This document shows, piece by piece, positions 24,586-32,000 of a stretch of 33,932 nucleotides of DNA. The notes beneath the pieces were generated by a model. That model did not search any database. It worked only from the letters and a program-made list of their open reading frames with translations, and had not been told where the DNA came from. This DNA is from Actinomycetota bacterium. Its GTDB lineage: Bacteria > Actinomycetota > CADDZG01 > JAHWKV01 > JAOPZY01. The translations under genes and the position numbers were made by a program. Numbering within the stretch: the stretch's first letter is position 1; each line of letters opens with the position of its first letter. The stretch is from assembly GCA_025963875.1 (NCBI GenBank), contig JAOPZY010000072.1:1-33932 (forward strand). Reading direction: 5' to 3'.

Positions 24586-25257
24586 TTGAAGGTGGGAAAA
24601 GTCTATCGCCGGGCTCTGGCGAGCGAGGGCGGGCAGGGCGGACCCCAGCCAGCCCTCCGCATCGCGGATCTCCCCGGCAGCGGCGTGGGGCCGGCCGACA
24701 AGGTCGTGGCGCTCACGTTCGACGATGGCCCCGACCCCAGCTTCACACCGAGGGTGCTCGACGTCCTGTCGCACTACCGGGTGCCGGCCACCTTCTTCAT
24801 GATCGGCTGGGAGGCGGCCGCCTCGCCGGACCTGGTCAAGCGCGTCGCGGCTCGTGGGGACGGCGTCGGCAGCCACACGTGGAACCACATCGACCTCACC
24901 CGCCTGAGCGACGCCGGCATGGCCGTCCAGGTGGACAAGACCCGGGCGCTGCTGTCGTCAGAGACGGGGTGGAAGGTTGCCTGCATCCGCCCACCGCAGG
25001 GACACGTGAACCCGGGCCTGGTCCGCCGGCTGTCCGAGCGCGGGCTGACCACGGTGCTGTGGAGCGCCGACACCCGTGACTGGACCGTTCCGGGTACCGA
25101 CACGATCGTGCGGCGGGCCCTTGCCGACCTCTCGCCCGGGGCGGTCATCCTCATGCACGACGGCGGGGGAGACCGTCGCCAGACGCTGGCGGCCCTGCCT
25201 CGGATCATCGAGAGCGTGCACGTCCGGGGCTACCGGCTGGTCCCGATCTGCCGCTGA
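24586..25257 (+). CDS. Polysaccharide deacetylase (NodB/CE4 domain)
   Basis: Removes acetyl groups from a cell-wall or exopolysaccharide. The CE4 domain motifs are in order: VVALTFDDGPDPSF (motif 1 with catalytic Asp and metal Asp), VGSHTWNHIDLTRLS (metal His-x3-His), CIRPPQGHVNPGL (motif 3, usually RPPxG), LWSADTRDWTVPGTDTI and GAVILMHDGGGDRRQTLAAL (catalytic His). The open frame begins at a TTG at 24586 without a clear ribosome site and would give 223 residues with no export signal. A lipoprotein signal in the same frame lies upstream beyond one stop codon, so this domain is probably the stranded C-terminal part of a broken gene. It might still be expressed from sequences in the insert. Confidence 0.85.
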   Translation: MKVGKVYRRALASEGGQGGPQPALRIADLPGSGVGPADKVVALTFDDGPDPSFTPRVLDVLSHYRVPATFFMIGWEAAASPDLVKRVAARGDGVGSHTWNHIDLTRLSDAGMAVQVDKTRALLSSETGWKVACIRPPQGHVNPGLVRRLSERGLTTVLWSADTRDWTVPGTDTIVRRALADLSPGAVILMHDGGGDRRQTLAALPRIIESVHVRGYRLVPICR

Positions 25258-25423
25258 TCCGAGCGAGAGCCGGCGAAGGCCGCATTTGTCGCCCCCATTG
25301 TCGCGGGGGTGTAACTCCCTTGAAATCGGGAAGAAACAGGTGAGGTTTACCATGGCTTTCTGGCCCACGCTCCCGTAGGGCTCCCAAAGGGTCCCAGAGG
25401 CCCCCCCTTGACTGGAGGAACGC

Positions 25424-25597
25424 ATGCCCAGATGCCCACTCTGCGGTTCAGCCCATATCGTGGTCACGTTCCGGCCCCAGCGACGCGGGCACTGTTTCGG
25501 GTGTGACCTGCAGTGGGGCCTCGACGGCGGTGCCCCCGCGTCGGGACAGTCCGATCCTCCTCCGTCGGAGACGTCGAGGACGGCGGGCTCGGACTGA
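25424..25597 (+). CDS. 57-residue zinc-ribbon protein
   Basis: ATG at 25424, with GGAGGA 4 bases upstream. The sequence opens MPRCPLCGSAHIVV and continues with RRGHCFGCDLQWGLD, two CxxC knuckles about 17 residues apart that form a zinc ribbon. A low-complexity Ser/Pro/Asp tail ends at TGA 25597. A very strong terminator begins 32 bases after the stop, which supports this as a transcribed unit. The function is unknown. It resembles in size and knuckle spacing the zinc ribbon in the sulfate operon, but the rest of the two sequences differs. Confidence 0.75.
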   Translation: MPRCPLCGSAHIVVTFRPQRRGHCFGCDLQWGLDGGAPASGQSDPPPSETSRTAGSD

Positions 25598-25629
25598 CCT
25601 GTGTCAAACCCGCCTCCCCGCTCCTCATC

Positions 25630-25677
25630 CCCCCCGGTTGTCGAAGAAATTTTCGAAACCGGGGGGTTGTTTTTTTT
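25630..25677 (+). terminator. Strong intrinsic terminator
   Basis: Stem CCCCCCGGTT + TCGAA (25630-25645, one bulged G) pairs with TTCGA + AACCGGGGGG (25652-25666) around a GAAATT loop, followed by TTGTTTTTTTT (25667-25677). It ends the zinc-ribbon transcript and insulates the efflux operon. Confidence 0.93.
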
Positions 25678-25694
25678 CGCGTGGGCCTTTACCC

Positions 25695-25722
25695 TACAGA
25701 AACGCTACGTAGCGGTTTCGTA
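25695..25722 (+). promoter_or_regulatory. TetR-type operator upstream of the efflux operon
   Basis: A near-perfect 28-base palindrome centred on GCTACGTAGC, with GAAAC/GGTTTC outer arms and TAC/GTA at the ends, offset by single-base bulges. It ends 26 bases before the MFS start codon. Size and placement fit a TetR repressor site, and a TetR gene is the second gene of this operon, so autoregulation is likely. Confidence 0.75.
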
Positions 25723-25748
25723 TCACTTCGGGGGGACAGGAGGACGGC

Positions 25749-27380
25749 GTGGAACACGCAGAAGGCTACGAGAAGCGGTGGTGGATCCTAGGGGTACTCT
25801 GCCTGAGCTTGCTCATCATCGTGATGGACAACACCATCCTCAACGTGGCGCTGCCCACGCTCGTCCGCAAGCTCAGCGCGTCGGAGAGTCAGCTCCAGTG
25901 GATGGTCGACGCGTACACCCTGCTCTTCGCCGGCTTGCTGCTGACCATGGGCAACCTCGGCGACAAGTTCGGAAGGCGCACCACCCTGGGCACCGGGCTC
26001 GCCATCTTTGCCGTGGGGTCCGCGCTGTCGTCGTTCGCAGGCTCCCCGTCCCAGCTGATCGCCACCCGGGCGCTCATGGGCGTCGGTGCGGCGCTGATCA
26101 TGCCTGCGACGCTGTCCATCCTCACCAACGTGTTCCCCCCGGAGGAGCGGGCCAAGGCCATCGGCATCTGGGCGGGGATCTCCGGTGTCGCCATCGCCCT
26201 GGGCCCTGTCATCGGCGGTTTCCTGCTTGTCCACTACTGGTGGGGATCGATCTTCCTCATCAACGTGCCGGTGTGCATCTTCGCCCTGGTCGTCGGCCGC
26301 CTCATCGTGCCCAACAGCCGTGACCCCGAAGCGCAGCGGCTCGACCCCATTGGCGCGGGCCTCTCCATCATCGGCCTGGTCAGCCTGGTCTACGGCATCA
26401 TCGAGGCCCCCACGAGGGGTTGGTCCTCCGGCACGATCATCGGCTCGCTGGCCGTGGCTGCCGTCGTCCTCACCTCGTTCGTCCTGTGGGAGCTGCACAG
26501 CGACCACCCGATGCTCAACGTGCAGTTCTTCAAGAACCCCAGGTTCACCGCCGCGAACATGTCGATCACGCTGGTGTTCTTCGCCCTGTTCGGATCCATC
26601 TTCTTCCTCACCCAGTACCTGCAGTTCGTCCTCGGCTACTCGGCGCTGCAGGCGGGCCTCCGGCTGGCACCGATGGCGCTCGTCCTCATGGTCGTTGCCC
26701 CGGTGGCGGGCCAGCTCGTCGCCAAGGTGGGTACCAAGGCCCTGGTCGCCGTCGGGATGACGGTCGGTGCGGGCGGGCTGTGGTACCTGGCGCAGACCAC
26801 GCCCACGTCCGGATACTGGCACGTGCTCGGAGGCCTGGTGATCATCGCCGCCGGACTGTCCCTGTCGATGGTGCCGGCGACGGAGTCGATCATGGGATCG
26901 CTCCCGCCCGGCAAGGCAGGGGTCGGCTCGGCGATGAACGACACGACCCGGGAGGTCGGCGGGGCGTTGGGCGTCGCCATCCTCGGTACCATCCTCACCT
27001 CGCATTACACGACGGCCATAGCGAAGGCGTTCGGCTCCCTGCCGCCGCCGATGGTGGCGCTTGCCAAGAGCTCCGTCGGCGGTGCCATCCAGGTTGGTCA
27101 GAACGTTGGCGGCCAGGCGGGGCAGGCCCTCGTGGCGATTGCCAAGTCCACCTTCATCACCGGGATGGGGTCGAGCCTGGAGATCGCTGCGGTCGTCGCG
27201 CTCGTCGGGGCCGGCATCTCGGCACTGTGGCTGCCGAACCGTCCCCTCCATGTCGGGGGCCACGAGGCGGCACGGGACGCCGAGCTGGAGCCACTCGCCA
27301 CGGAGGTCGCTACCCTCGAGGAGCTGGTGGCCGAGGAACTGGCAGCCGAACGGCTCGCTGCTGAGGGCGCAGAGGCGTGA
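25749..27380 (+). CDS. DHA2-family MFS multidrug efflux transporter
   Basis: 543 residues from a GTG at 25749 with AGGAGG 6 bases upstream. Proton-driven exporter of the EmrB/QacA type with about 14 helices. The first helix contains MDNTILNVALPTL, the family's motif D1. Motif A is GNLGDKFGRRTTLG and motif C is GISGVAIALGPVIGGFLL. A late TRALMGVGAALIMPATLSIL segment and the C-terminal GSAMNDTTREVGGALGVAI complete the pattern. An acidic cytoplasmic tail rich in Glu/Ala/Leu (ELEPLATEVATLEELVAEEL) follows. The substrate is unknown. The TetR gene overlaps its stop (GTGA). Confidence 0.94.
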   Translation: MEHAEGYEKRWWILGVLCLSLLIIVMDNTILNVALPTLVRKLSASESQLQWMVDAYTLLFAGLLLTMGNLGDKFGRRTTLGTGLAIFAVGSALSSFAGSPSQLIATRALMGVGAALIMPATLSILTNVFPPEERAKAIGIWAGISGVAIALGPVIGGFLLVHYWWGSIFLINVPVCIFALVVGRLIVPNSRDPEAQRLDPIGAGLSIIGLVSLVYGIIEAPTRGWSSGTIIGSLAVAAVVLTSFVLWELHSDHPMLNVQFFKNPRFTAANMSITLVFFALFGSIFFLTQYLQFVLGYSALQAGLRLAPMALVLMVVAPVAGQLVAKVGTKALVAVGMTVGAGGLWYLAQTTPTSGYWHVLGGLVIIAAGLSLSMVPATESIMGSLPPGKAGVGSAMNDTTREVGGALGVAILGTILTSHYTTAIAKAFGSLPPPMVALAKSSVGGAIQVGQNVGGQAGQALVAIAKSTFITGMGSSLEIAAVVALVGAGISALWLPNRPLHVGGHEAARDAELEPLATEVATLEELVAEELAAERLAAEGAEA

Positions 27381-28027
27381 GCCAGCCCGAGCCGGGACCA
27401 GGAATAGGCGTAGCAACTGGAGAGACCGCTGTCGCTGTCGTGGGTGCCCCGGTGCATCGTGCGCCGGGGCGGCCGCGTAGCGTCCACGCCAACCAGGCCA
27501 TCATCGACGCCATCGTCGACCTCCTCGTGAGCGGGGGCTACCACGAGGTCACGATCGAGGCCGTCGCGACTCGAGCCGGCGTTGCCAAGACGACGATCTA
27601 CCGGCGGTGGCCCTCGAAGGCCGAGATGGTGGTGGAGGCCATCTCCGCCTGCAAGAAGGATTGCCTCCAGGCCGAGTCGTGCGCCGGGGAGACCGTCGCC
27701 TGCTCGCTCGTGGGGATGCTGTCGATGCTCTCCTGCTCCCGGACCTCACGGGTCCTCACCGGACTCGCCGTGGAGATGGCCCATAACGAGGAGCTTGCGG
27801 TGGCGGTGCGAGAAGGCCTGCTGAAGCCCAATCGGGAGGTGGTCCTCGGCACACTGCGGCGGGGGGTCGACACCGGGGAGTTCCGCCCCGACGCCGATCT
27901 CGACGTGGTGGCCGACCTCCTCGTCGGGCCGATGTTCTTCCGCATGCTGGTGAGCGGCGCCGAGCTCACCCCGGAACTGGCCGCCGAGACGGTCGACCTG
28001 GTCCTGCGGGGCATCTCGCCCCGCTGA
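27377..28027 (+). CDS. TetR-family repressor with a cysteine cluster
   Basis: 216 residues from a GTG overlapping the MFS stop. After a 30-residue Pro/Gly-rich extension comes the helix-turn-helix domain (AIIDAIVDLLVSGGYHEVTIEAVATRAGVAKTTIYRRWPSKAEM, about residues 41-84, split here only for description). The C-terminal part resembles the TetR_C domain of small-molecule-sensing regulators (MFFRMLVSGAELT). Unusually, five cysteines fall between residues 92 and 120 (C92, C96, C102, C109, C120), at the start of the ligand domain. It probably represses the operon by binding the palindrome at 25695-25722. Confidence 0.92.
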   Translation: MSQPEPGPGIGVATGETAVAVVGAPVHRAPGRPRSVHANQAIIDAIVDLLVSGGYHEVTIEAVATRAGVAKTTIYRRWPSKAEMVVEAISACKKDCLQAESCAGETVACSLVGMLSMLSCSRTSRVLTGLAVEMAHNEELAVAVREGLLKPNREVVLGTLRRGVDTGEFRPDADLDVVADLLVGPMFFRMLVSGAELTPELAAETVDLVLRGISPR

Positions 28028-28041
28028 GGAGATTCCGCCGG

Positions 28042-29016
28042 TCAGCGCGCCTTCGCCGGCTCGCCGAACGTCGCATAGAGCGCGAGGCCGGTCAGCGCGG
28101 CACCACCGATGATGTTGCCGATGGTCACCGGGATCTGATTCCACCACCACCACTGGCCCATGGAGACCGGCGCCTTCAGCATCATGCCGACGGGGATGAC
28201 GACCATGTTGACGATCGAGTGCTCGAAGCCCAGGGCGAAGAAGATCATGATTGGCAGCCACATCGCCGCCATCTTGCCGATCGTCGACCGAGCCACGAAG
28301 GCCATCAGCGCAGCCACGGTCACCATCCAGTTGGCGAGCACGGCTTTCACGACTGCGAGACCCCATCCGGTGGCGCCGAGCTTCTGGTAGGCGACGGTCT
28401 TGGCGACCGCGGCCGTCTTGAACTGGGTGGCGACCGTTCCGCCGTTGGTGTGGCCGAAGCTGGTCAGAGCCCAGTAGAAGAACAGCGCGTAGAACAGGCA
28501 GCCGGCGAGGTTGCCGACGTACACCCAGGACCAGTTGCGCAGCAGCCCCCCCATGCTCACCCGCTTCGCGATCACGCCCATCGGCAGGATGGCAAAGTTG
28601 CCCGTTGCCAGCTCGAGACCGAGCAGCGCCAGCAGCACGAAGCCAACGGGGAAGATGACCGCGGCGGCGATCGGAGCGAGGGGCTGCGCGCGCACGGTGT
28701 AGGCCAGGGACGTGGCGATGCCGAGGAACGCTCCCGAAAGGAAGCCACGGATCAGCAGATCCTTCACCGGCAGCGCCGCTTTGACCTCGGAGGCTGTGAC
28801 CGCATCCGCGACCAGGTCCGCCGGGCGGACGAAGTCGAGGGGCAGGGTGGGGATGGCGGCCGAGGACAGGGGGGCGGCCGGGAGGGCCTGTCCCGGCGCC
28901 GATACGGCATGCGGGGTGTCCAACGCCTCCATTGTTGCGGCTGGTCCCTGGCCGTTGGGGTCACCCGGCCGGGAGCCTGATGCCTCTTCCAAACGTTGCC
29001 GGCGCGGCGTGTCCAC
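28042..29016 (-). CDS. Formate/nitrite transporter family channel
   Basis: 324 residues from a GTG at 29016, 6 bases after AAGGAGG. Pentameric FNT channels move formate, nitrite or hydrosulfide across the membrane. Six helices are visible, with the family patterns FLSGAFLGIATSLAYTV, LELATGNFAILPMG (second half-helix region), VYVGNLAGCLFYALFF, VVKAVLANWMVTVAALMAF, MIFFALGFEHSIVNMVVIPVGM and IPVTIGNIIGGAALTGLALY. The long N-terminus (about 65 residues, Pro/Ala-rich) is unusual and may be partly spurious; an ATG at 28932 (MEALDTPHAV) is a later option. It converges with the TetR gene (14 bases between stops). HS- transport would fit the nearby sulfur genes, but this is speculative. Confidence 0.9.
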   Translation of the reverse strand: MDTPRRQRLEEASGSRPGDPNGQGPAATMEALDTPHAVSAPGQALPAAPLSSAAIPTLPLDFVRPADLVADAVTASEVKAALPVKDLLIRGFLSGAFLGIATSLAYTVRAQPLAPIAAAVIFPVGFVLLALLGLELATGNFAILPMGVIAKRVSMGGLLRNWSWVYVGNLAGCLFYALFFYWALTSFGHTNGGTVATQFKTAAVAKTVAYQKLGATGWGLAVVKAVLANWMVTVAALMAFVARSTIGKMAAMWLPIMIFFALGFEHSIVNMVVIPVGMMLKAPVSMGQWWWWNQIPVTIGNIIGGAALTGLALYATFGEPAKAR

Positions 29017-29154
29017 AGTGCCCCTCCTTCGCATCGGTGTCCGGGCACCTGGGAGTCTGGCTATCGGCTGTTACGAGGGGGTTGCTGGTGGATTAAGAGT
29101 TGCGAACGCGCGTGCCACCCTCCCCGGAAGCCGCGGGATGCTCGTACGGGACGG

Positions 29155-30030
29155 CTAGAGGGCGGCGATTTTCGGGATGATCTCCCGGCCGACGATCTCG
29201 ATGGGGTCGATGCGCTCCACGCCGAGCAGAACACCCATGGCCCCGTCGGCCCCTGCTTCGGCCAGGGCTGCGAGGTCGTCGAGCACCTGCGGAACCCGCT
29301 CGCCGTTGTCGCCCACATCCATGACGTAGTACACGGTCTTCATGATGCTGTCGAAGTCGCGGCCGACGTCGTCACAGTGGCGGCGGAGCACCTCCAGCTT
29401 CCCTCTGAGCTCCTCCGGCCCGGCGAAGAGGTTGCAGGCGTCGGCGTACTGGGCAACGAGGCGCAGGGTCTTGCGCTCACCGCCGCCCCCGATGAGGATC
29501 GGCGGGCGAGGGGTCGACAGCGGCTGGGGCGAGTTGAGCGTCCGGCCGAGCTTGTAGTACTTGCCCTCGAATGGTCCCTCGTCGTCGCTCCACATCTGCA
29601 GGATGATCTTGATCGTCTCCTCGAGGCGCTCGAACCGCTCCTTGAGGGGCGGGAACGGCACGCCCAAGCCGATGTGCTCCTCCTCATTCCAGGCGGCGCC
29701 GATCCCCAGCCAGGCGCGCCCCCCCGAGAGCACGTCCAGCGTGGTCACGATCTTGGCCAGGATGCCGGGGTACCGGTACGTGACGCCCGTCACGAGCGTG
29801 CCGAGGCGAGCCTGCTCGGTGTGGGCGGCGAGAAAGCCGAGGGTCGTATAGGCCTCGAGCATCGGCTCCTCGGAGGCGCCGATGCCGCGGATCTGGAAGA
29901 AGTGGTCCATGACCCAGATCGAGTCGTAGCCGGCGCCGTCGGCGGTCCGGGCGATCTCGGCGAGGGTGGGCCCGATCTCGGCGGCACCCCCGGGCCACGT
30001 GAACGAAGGAATCTGCAGTCCGAGTTTCAT
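29155..30030 (-). CDS. LLM-class F420-dependent oxidoreductase
   Basis: 291 residues from an ATG at 30030 with AAAGGAG upstream. It is a bacterial luciferase-like (alpha/beta)8 barrel that would use coenzyme F420 for hydride transfer. Motifs: MKLGLQIPSFTWPGG, YDSIWVMDHFFQ, LGTLVTGVTYRYPGILAKIV, TLDVLSGGRAWLGIGAAWNEEEH (the phosphate/cofactor loop), and PRPPILIGGGGERKTLRLVAQYADACNLF. The ILIGGGGERKTLR and GIGAAWNEEEH stretches place it in the TIGR03560-like F420 group common in actinobacteria. The substrate is unknown. It is a single gene with no operon partner. Confidence 0.92.
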   Translation of the reverse strand: MKLGLQIPSFTWPGGAAEIGPTLAEIARTADGAGYDSIWVMDHFFQIRGIGASEEPMLEAYTTLGFLAAHTEQARLGTLVTGVTYRYPGILAKIVTTLDVLSGGRAWLGIGAAWNEEEHIGLGVPFPPLKERFERLEETIKIILQMWSDDEGPFEGKYYKLGRTLNSPQPLSTPRPPILIGGGGERKTLRLVAQYADACNLFAGPEELRGKLEVLRRHCDDVGRDFDSIMKTVYYVMDVGDNGERVPQVLDDLAALAEAGADGAMGVLLGVERIDPIEIVGREIIPKIAAL

Positions 30031-30153
30031 CGTGTCGGCTCCTTTCCTGCCCCCCCGACCGCCAGTGTACCCAGCCGGCTCGCGGCATTTCCCCAAATCA
30101 GGCCATCGTCCGATGTCCGTTCGATCCGGCCCGACCTGCGTTAGCCTCGGCCC

Positions 30154-31047
30154 ATGGCAGGCGACGAACCCAAGGCGGGACCCAAGCCCACCGTTGCGAC
30201 TCGGACGCTCATCGGAGGGGTGGCGGTGATCGTTGTGGCGCTGATCCTGGCATTGACCGGCTTGGCGGTCTTCCGGGGTGGTTCTCCCGGGCGGTCGAGG
30301 CACGTCGTGGCTGCGCCAACGCCCACGCCGACCGCCACGGCTTCCCCGAGCGACACGCCCTCGACCTCCCCGACAGCGACGTCCGACGCGCCCGTCGAAA
30401 CCGGCCCGCCGCCCGGTTCGCTGGGGCCGCCACCGCCAGGAGACCCGGTCCCGTCGAGCTCGACCGTCGTGTACCTCAACGGCCCGGCGACCGTCCAGGT
30501 CTACGGCGCCCCGGACGCCGCCAAGCGGACTTCCACGCTGCGCGGCCGCAACAGCATCGATCAGCCTTCCGCATTCCTCGTGCTCGACCACCAGCCGGGA
30601 TGGTTCCACGTGCTGCTGCCCGTCGAGCCCAATGGCTCCACGGGCTGGCTGAAAGCGTCGGACGTCCAGGTGGCAGCGACGACCGACTACCTCCGGGTGA
30701 CGGTGTCGCAGTTCCGCATCGATCATTACGTGGCCGGCAAGTGGCACGGGGGCTTCCGCGTAGCGGTTGGCAAGCCGTCCACGCCGACGCCGACCGGGCT
30801 CTTCTACATCCTTGCGAGCCAGCAGGTGGACCAGGCCCCCTACACGCCCGGGATCTTCGCCCTGTCGGGCTTCGCCCCCCAGCCCATCCCCGGGTTCCTG
30901 GGGGCGACCCTGGGCGTGCACGGCTGGACCGACCCGAGCGTCATCGGCACGAGGGCGTCCAACGGCTGCGTGCGCTTGATGTCGAAGGACATGGAGCCGC
31001 TGCTGCGCACCCTGATCCTCGGGACCCCGGTCGACATCGTCGCCTGA
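30154..31047 (+). CDS. Membrane-anchored L,D-transpeptidase (YkuD family)
   Basis: 297 residues from an ATG at 30154. One N-terminal helix (IGGVAVIVVALILALTGLAVF) anchors it, followed by a Pro/Thr/Ser-rich wall-spanning linker of about 65 residues. A middle SH3-like segment follows (VVYLNGPATVQVYGAPDA ... GWFHVLLPVEPNGSTGWLKASDV). The YkuD domain has FRIDHYVAGKWHGGFRVAVGKPSTPTPTG split by turns, and the signature HGWTDPSVIGTRASNGCVRL with His256 and catalytic Cys272. It cross-links or modifies peptidoglycan outside the membrane. It differs in architecture from the other L,D-transpeptidase at 14074. Confidence 0.92.
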   Translation: MAGDEPKAGPKPTVATRTLIGGVAVIVVALILALTGLAVFRGGSPGRSRHVVAAPTPTPTATASPSDTPSTSPTATSDAPVETGPPPGSLGPPPPGDPVPSSSTVVYLNGPATVQVYGAPDAAKRTSTLRGRNSIDQPSAFLVLDHQPGWFHVLLPVEPNGSTGWLKASDVQVAATTDYLRVTVSQFRIDHYVAGKWHGGFRVAVGKPSTPTPTGLFYILASQQVDQAPYTPGIFALSGFAPQPIPGFLGATLGVHGWTDPSVIGTRASNGCVRLMSKDMEPLLRTLILGTPVDIVA

Positions 31048-31073
31048 ATTCGGGTTCGGGATCCGGTCCTGCC

Positions 31074-31568
31074 CTACTCGGAGTCCGGGGGGTGGAGGTT
31101 CCAGCGCCGGACAAGCCCATCGACGGAGGCGAAGTCCATGGTCAGGCCGTAGCGCTGCTGGAGCGCGGCGACGGCGTCCACGTCGGGGCCACCCGGCCGG
31201 GTGATCAGGGGCTCCAGTTCGGCGAAGAAGCGCTCGAAGCCCGCTGGCGAGATGATCTCCAGTACCCGGGCGGGTGCGTCGCCCGGATTCCAGAAGGCGT
31301 GCGGGATCCCCCGGGGCTTGACCACCAGGTCGCCCGGGCCCGCCACGGCGACCTCGTCGGCAACCTGTATCCCCACCCTGCCCTCGAGGACGAAGGTGTA
31401 CTCGTCCTCCCGCTCGTGGGTGTGCATTGGCGCCGCCAGGCACCGGGCATCGATGGGGTGCTCGACAAGGGCGAAACCGCCCCCGCTTCGCAGGCCGTCG
31501 ATAAGGAATCGCACGCCGAGGCCCCCGAAGCGCGCCACCGGGCCATCGGTCGGTCCCACGATGTCCAA
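31074..31568 (-). CDS. Cupin-domain protein
   Basis: 164 residues from a TTG at 31568, 6 bases after AAGGAGG; an ATG 57 bases upstream would add poorly conserved sequence. A single cupin barrel: motif 1 is PMHTHEREDEYTFVLEGRVG (His-x-His with a Glu, metal ligands) and motif 2 is GDLVVKPRGIPHAFWNPG (second His). The C-terminal 50 residues (FERFFAELEPLITRPGGPDV) are helical, as in quercetinase-like and polyketide-cyclase-like cupins. The enzyme activity, if any, is unknown. It converges with the L,D-transpeptidase (26 bases between stops) and has a structured, non-coding upstream region. Confidence 0.85.
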   Translation of the reverse strand: MDIVGPTDGPVARFGGLGVRFLIDGLRSGGGFALVEHPIDARCLAAPMHTHEREDEYTFVLEGRVGIQVADEVAVAGPGDLVVKPRGIPHAFWNPGDAPARVLEIISPAGFERFFAELEPLITRPGGPDVDAVAALQQRYGLTMDFASVDGLVRRWNLHPPDSE

Positions 31569-32000
31569 GAGCGCCCTCCTTGACGAGACGGGGGCTTTCC
31601 CGGGGGCCGGGACCCCACACCTCATTTTGCCTCAAGGGTCAATGGCTGCTCAGTCTTAAGGTTGCAGTTGCGGGCGAGGATCGAAGCAACCCTCCGGGTA
31701 GCTCCTGGGGGGCCGGTGGAGAGAGCTACCTATCCGCCCGGGACCGCACACAGGAACCCTTGGCCCGTAAGGCACAGGGAACGGCCGAATGCGGCGTAGG
31801 ACCCTGACTGGCGACCGGACCACCAGCGGATTCGAGGTCCGCAAGACCGTTCGGCGGGCTGGGGAGTGCTTGTCCCAAGTGCCCCTTCATTGAGGAACGG
31901 TTGAAGCGCGAGCCAGTAAGGCCAGGCGGCAGGGATTTTTCTCGGCTAGCGAGAACTTTCCGGCCACCTGCTCCGGTGGGGCTCATCGCCGTGGCGACAC
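31569..32000. other. 432-base non-coding region with nested RNA-like hairpins
   Basis: No gene with a ribosome site is visible. Several stems lie close together. CGGGC-GA-GGAT (31671-31681) pairs with ATCCGCCCG (31732-31740). This encloses GGTAGCTC/GAGCTACC (31697-31704 and 31723-31730). Further on are CCCT..GCC/GGC..AGGG (31757-31779), GCGGA-TTCGAGG-TCCGC (31826-31842) and TTCTCG/CGAGAA (31939-31955). It lies upstream of the cupin gene on the minus strand, so it could be a 5' leader or riboswitch, or a separate small RNA. I could not match it to a known RNA family. Confidence 0.5.

Noticed and set aside
25352-25378. Eight-codon frame (MAFWPTLP) after AGGTGAGG
   Set aside because: Could be a leader peptide, but no attenuator-like hairpin pair or regulated amino-acid gene follows; too short to support.
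25788-27416. Long minus-strand frame opposite the DHA2 transporter
   Set aside because: Low-complexity Asp/Gly/Arg-rich antisense of a clear MFS gene; no start signal.
31824-31845. tRNA-like arm GCGGA-TTCGAGG-TCCGC
   Set aside because: A good 5-bp stem with a 7-base loop, but no acceptor stem or other arms can be built around it on either strand.
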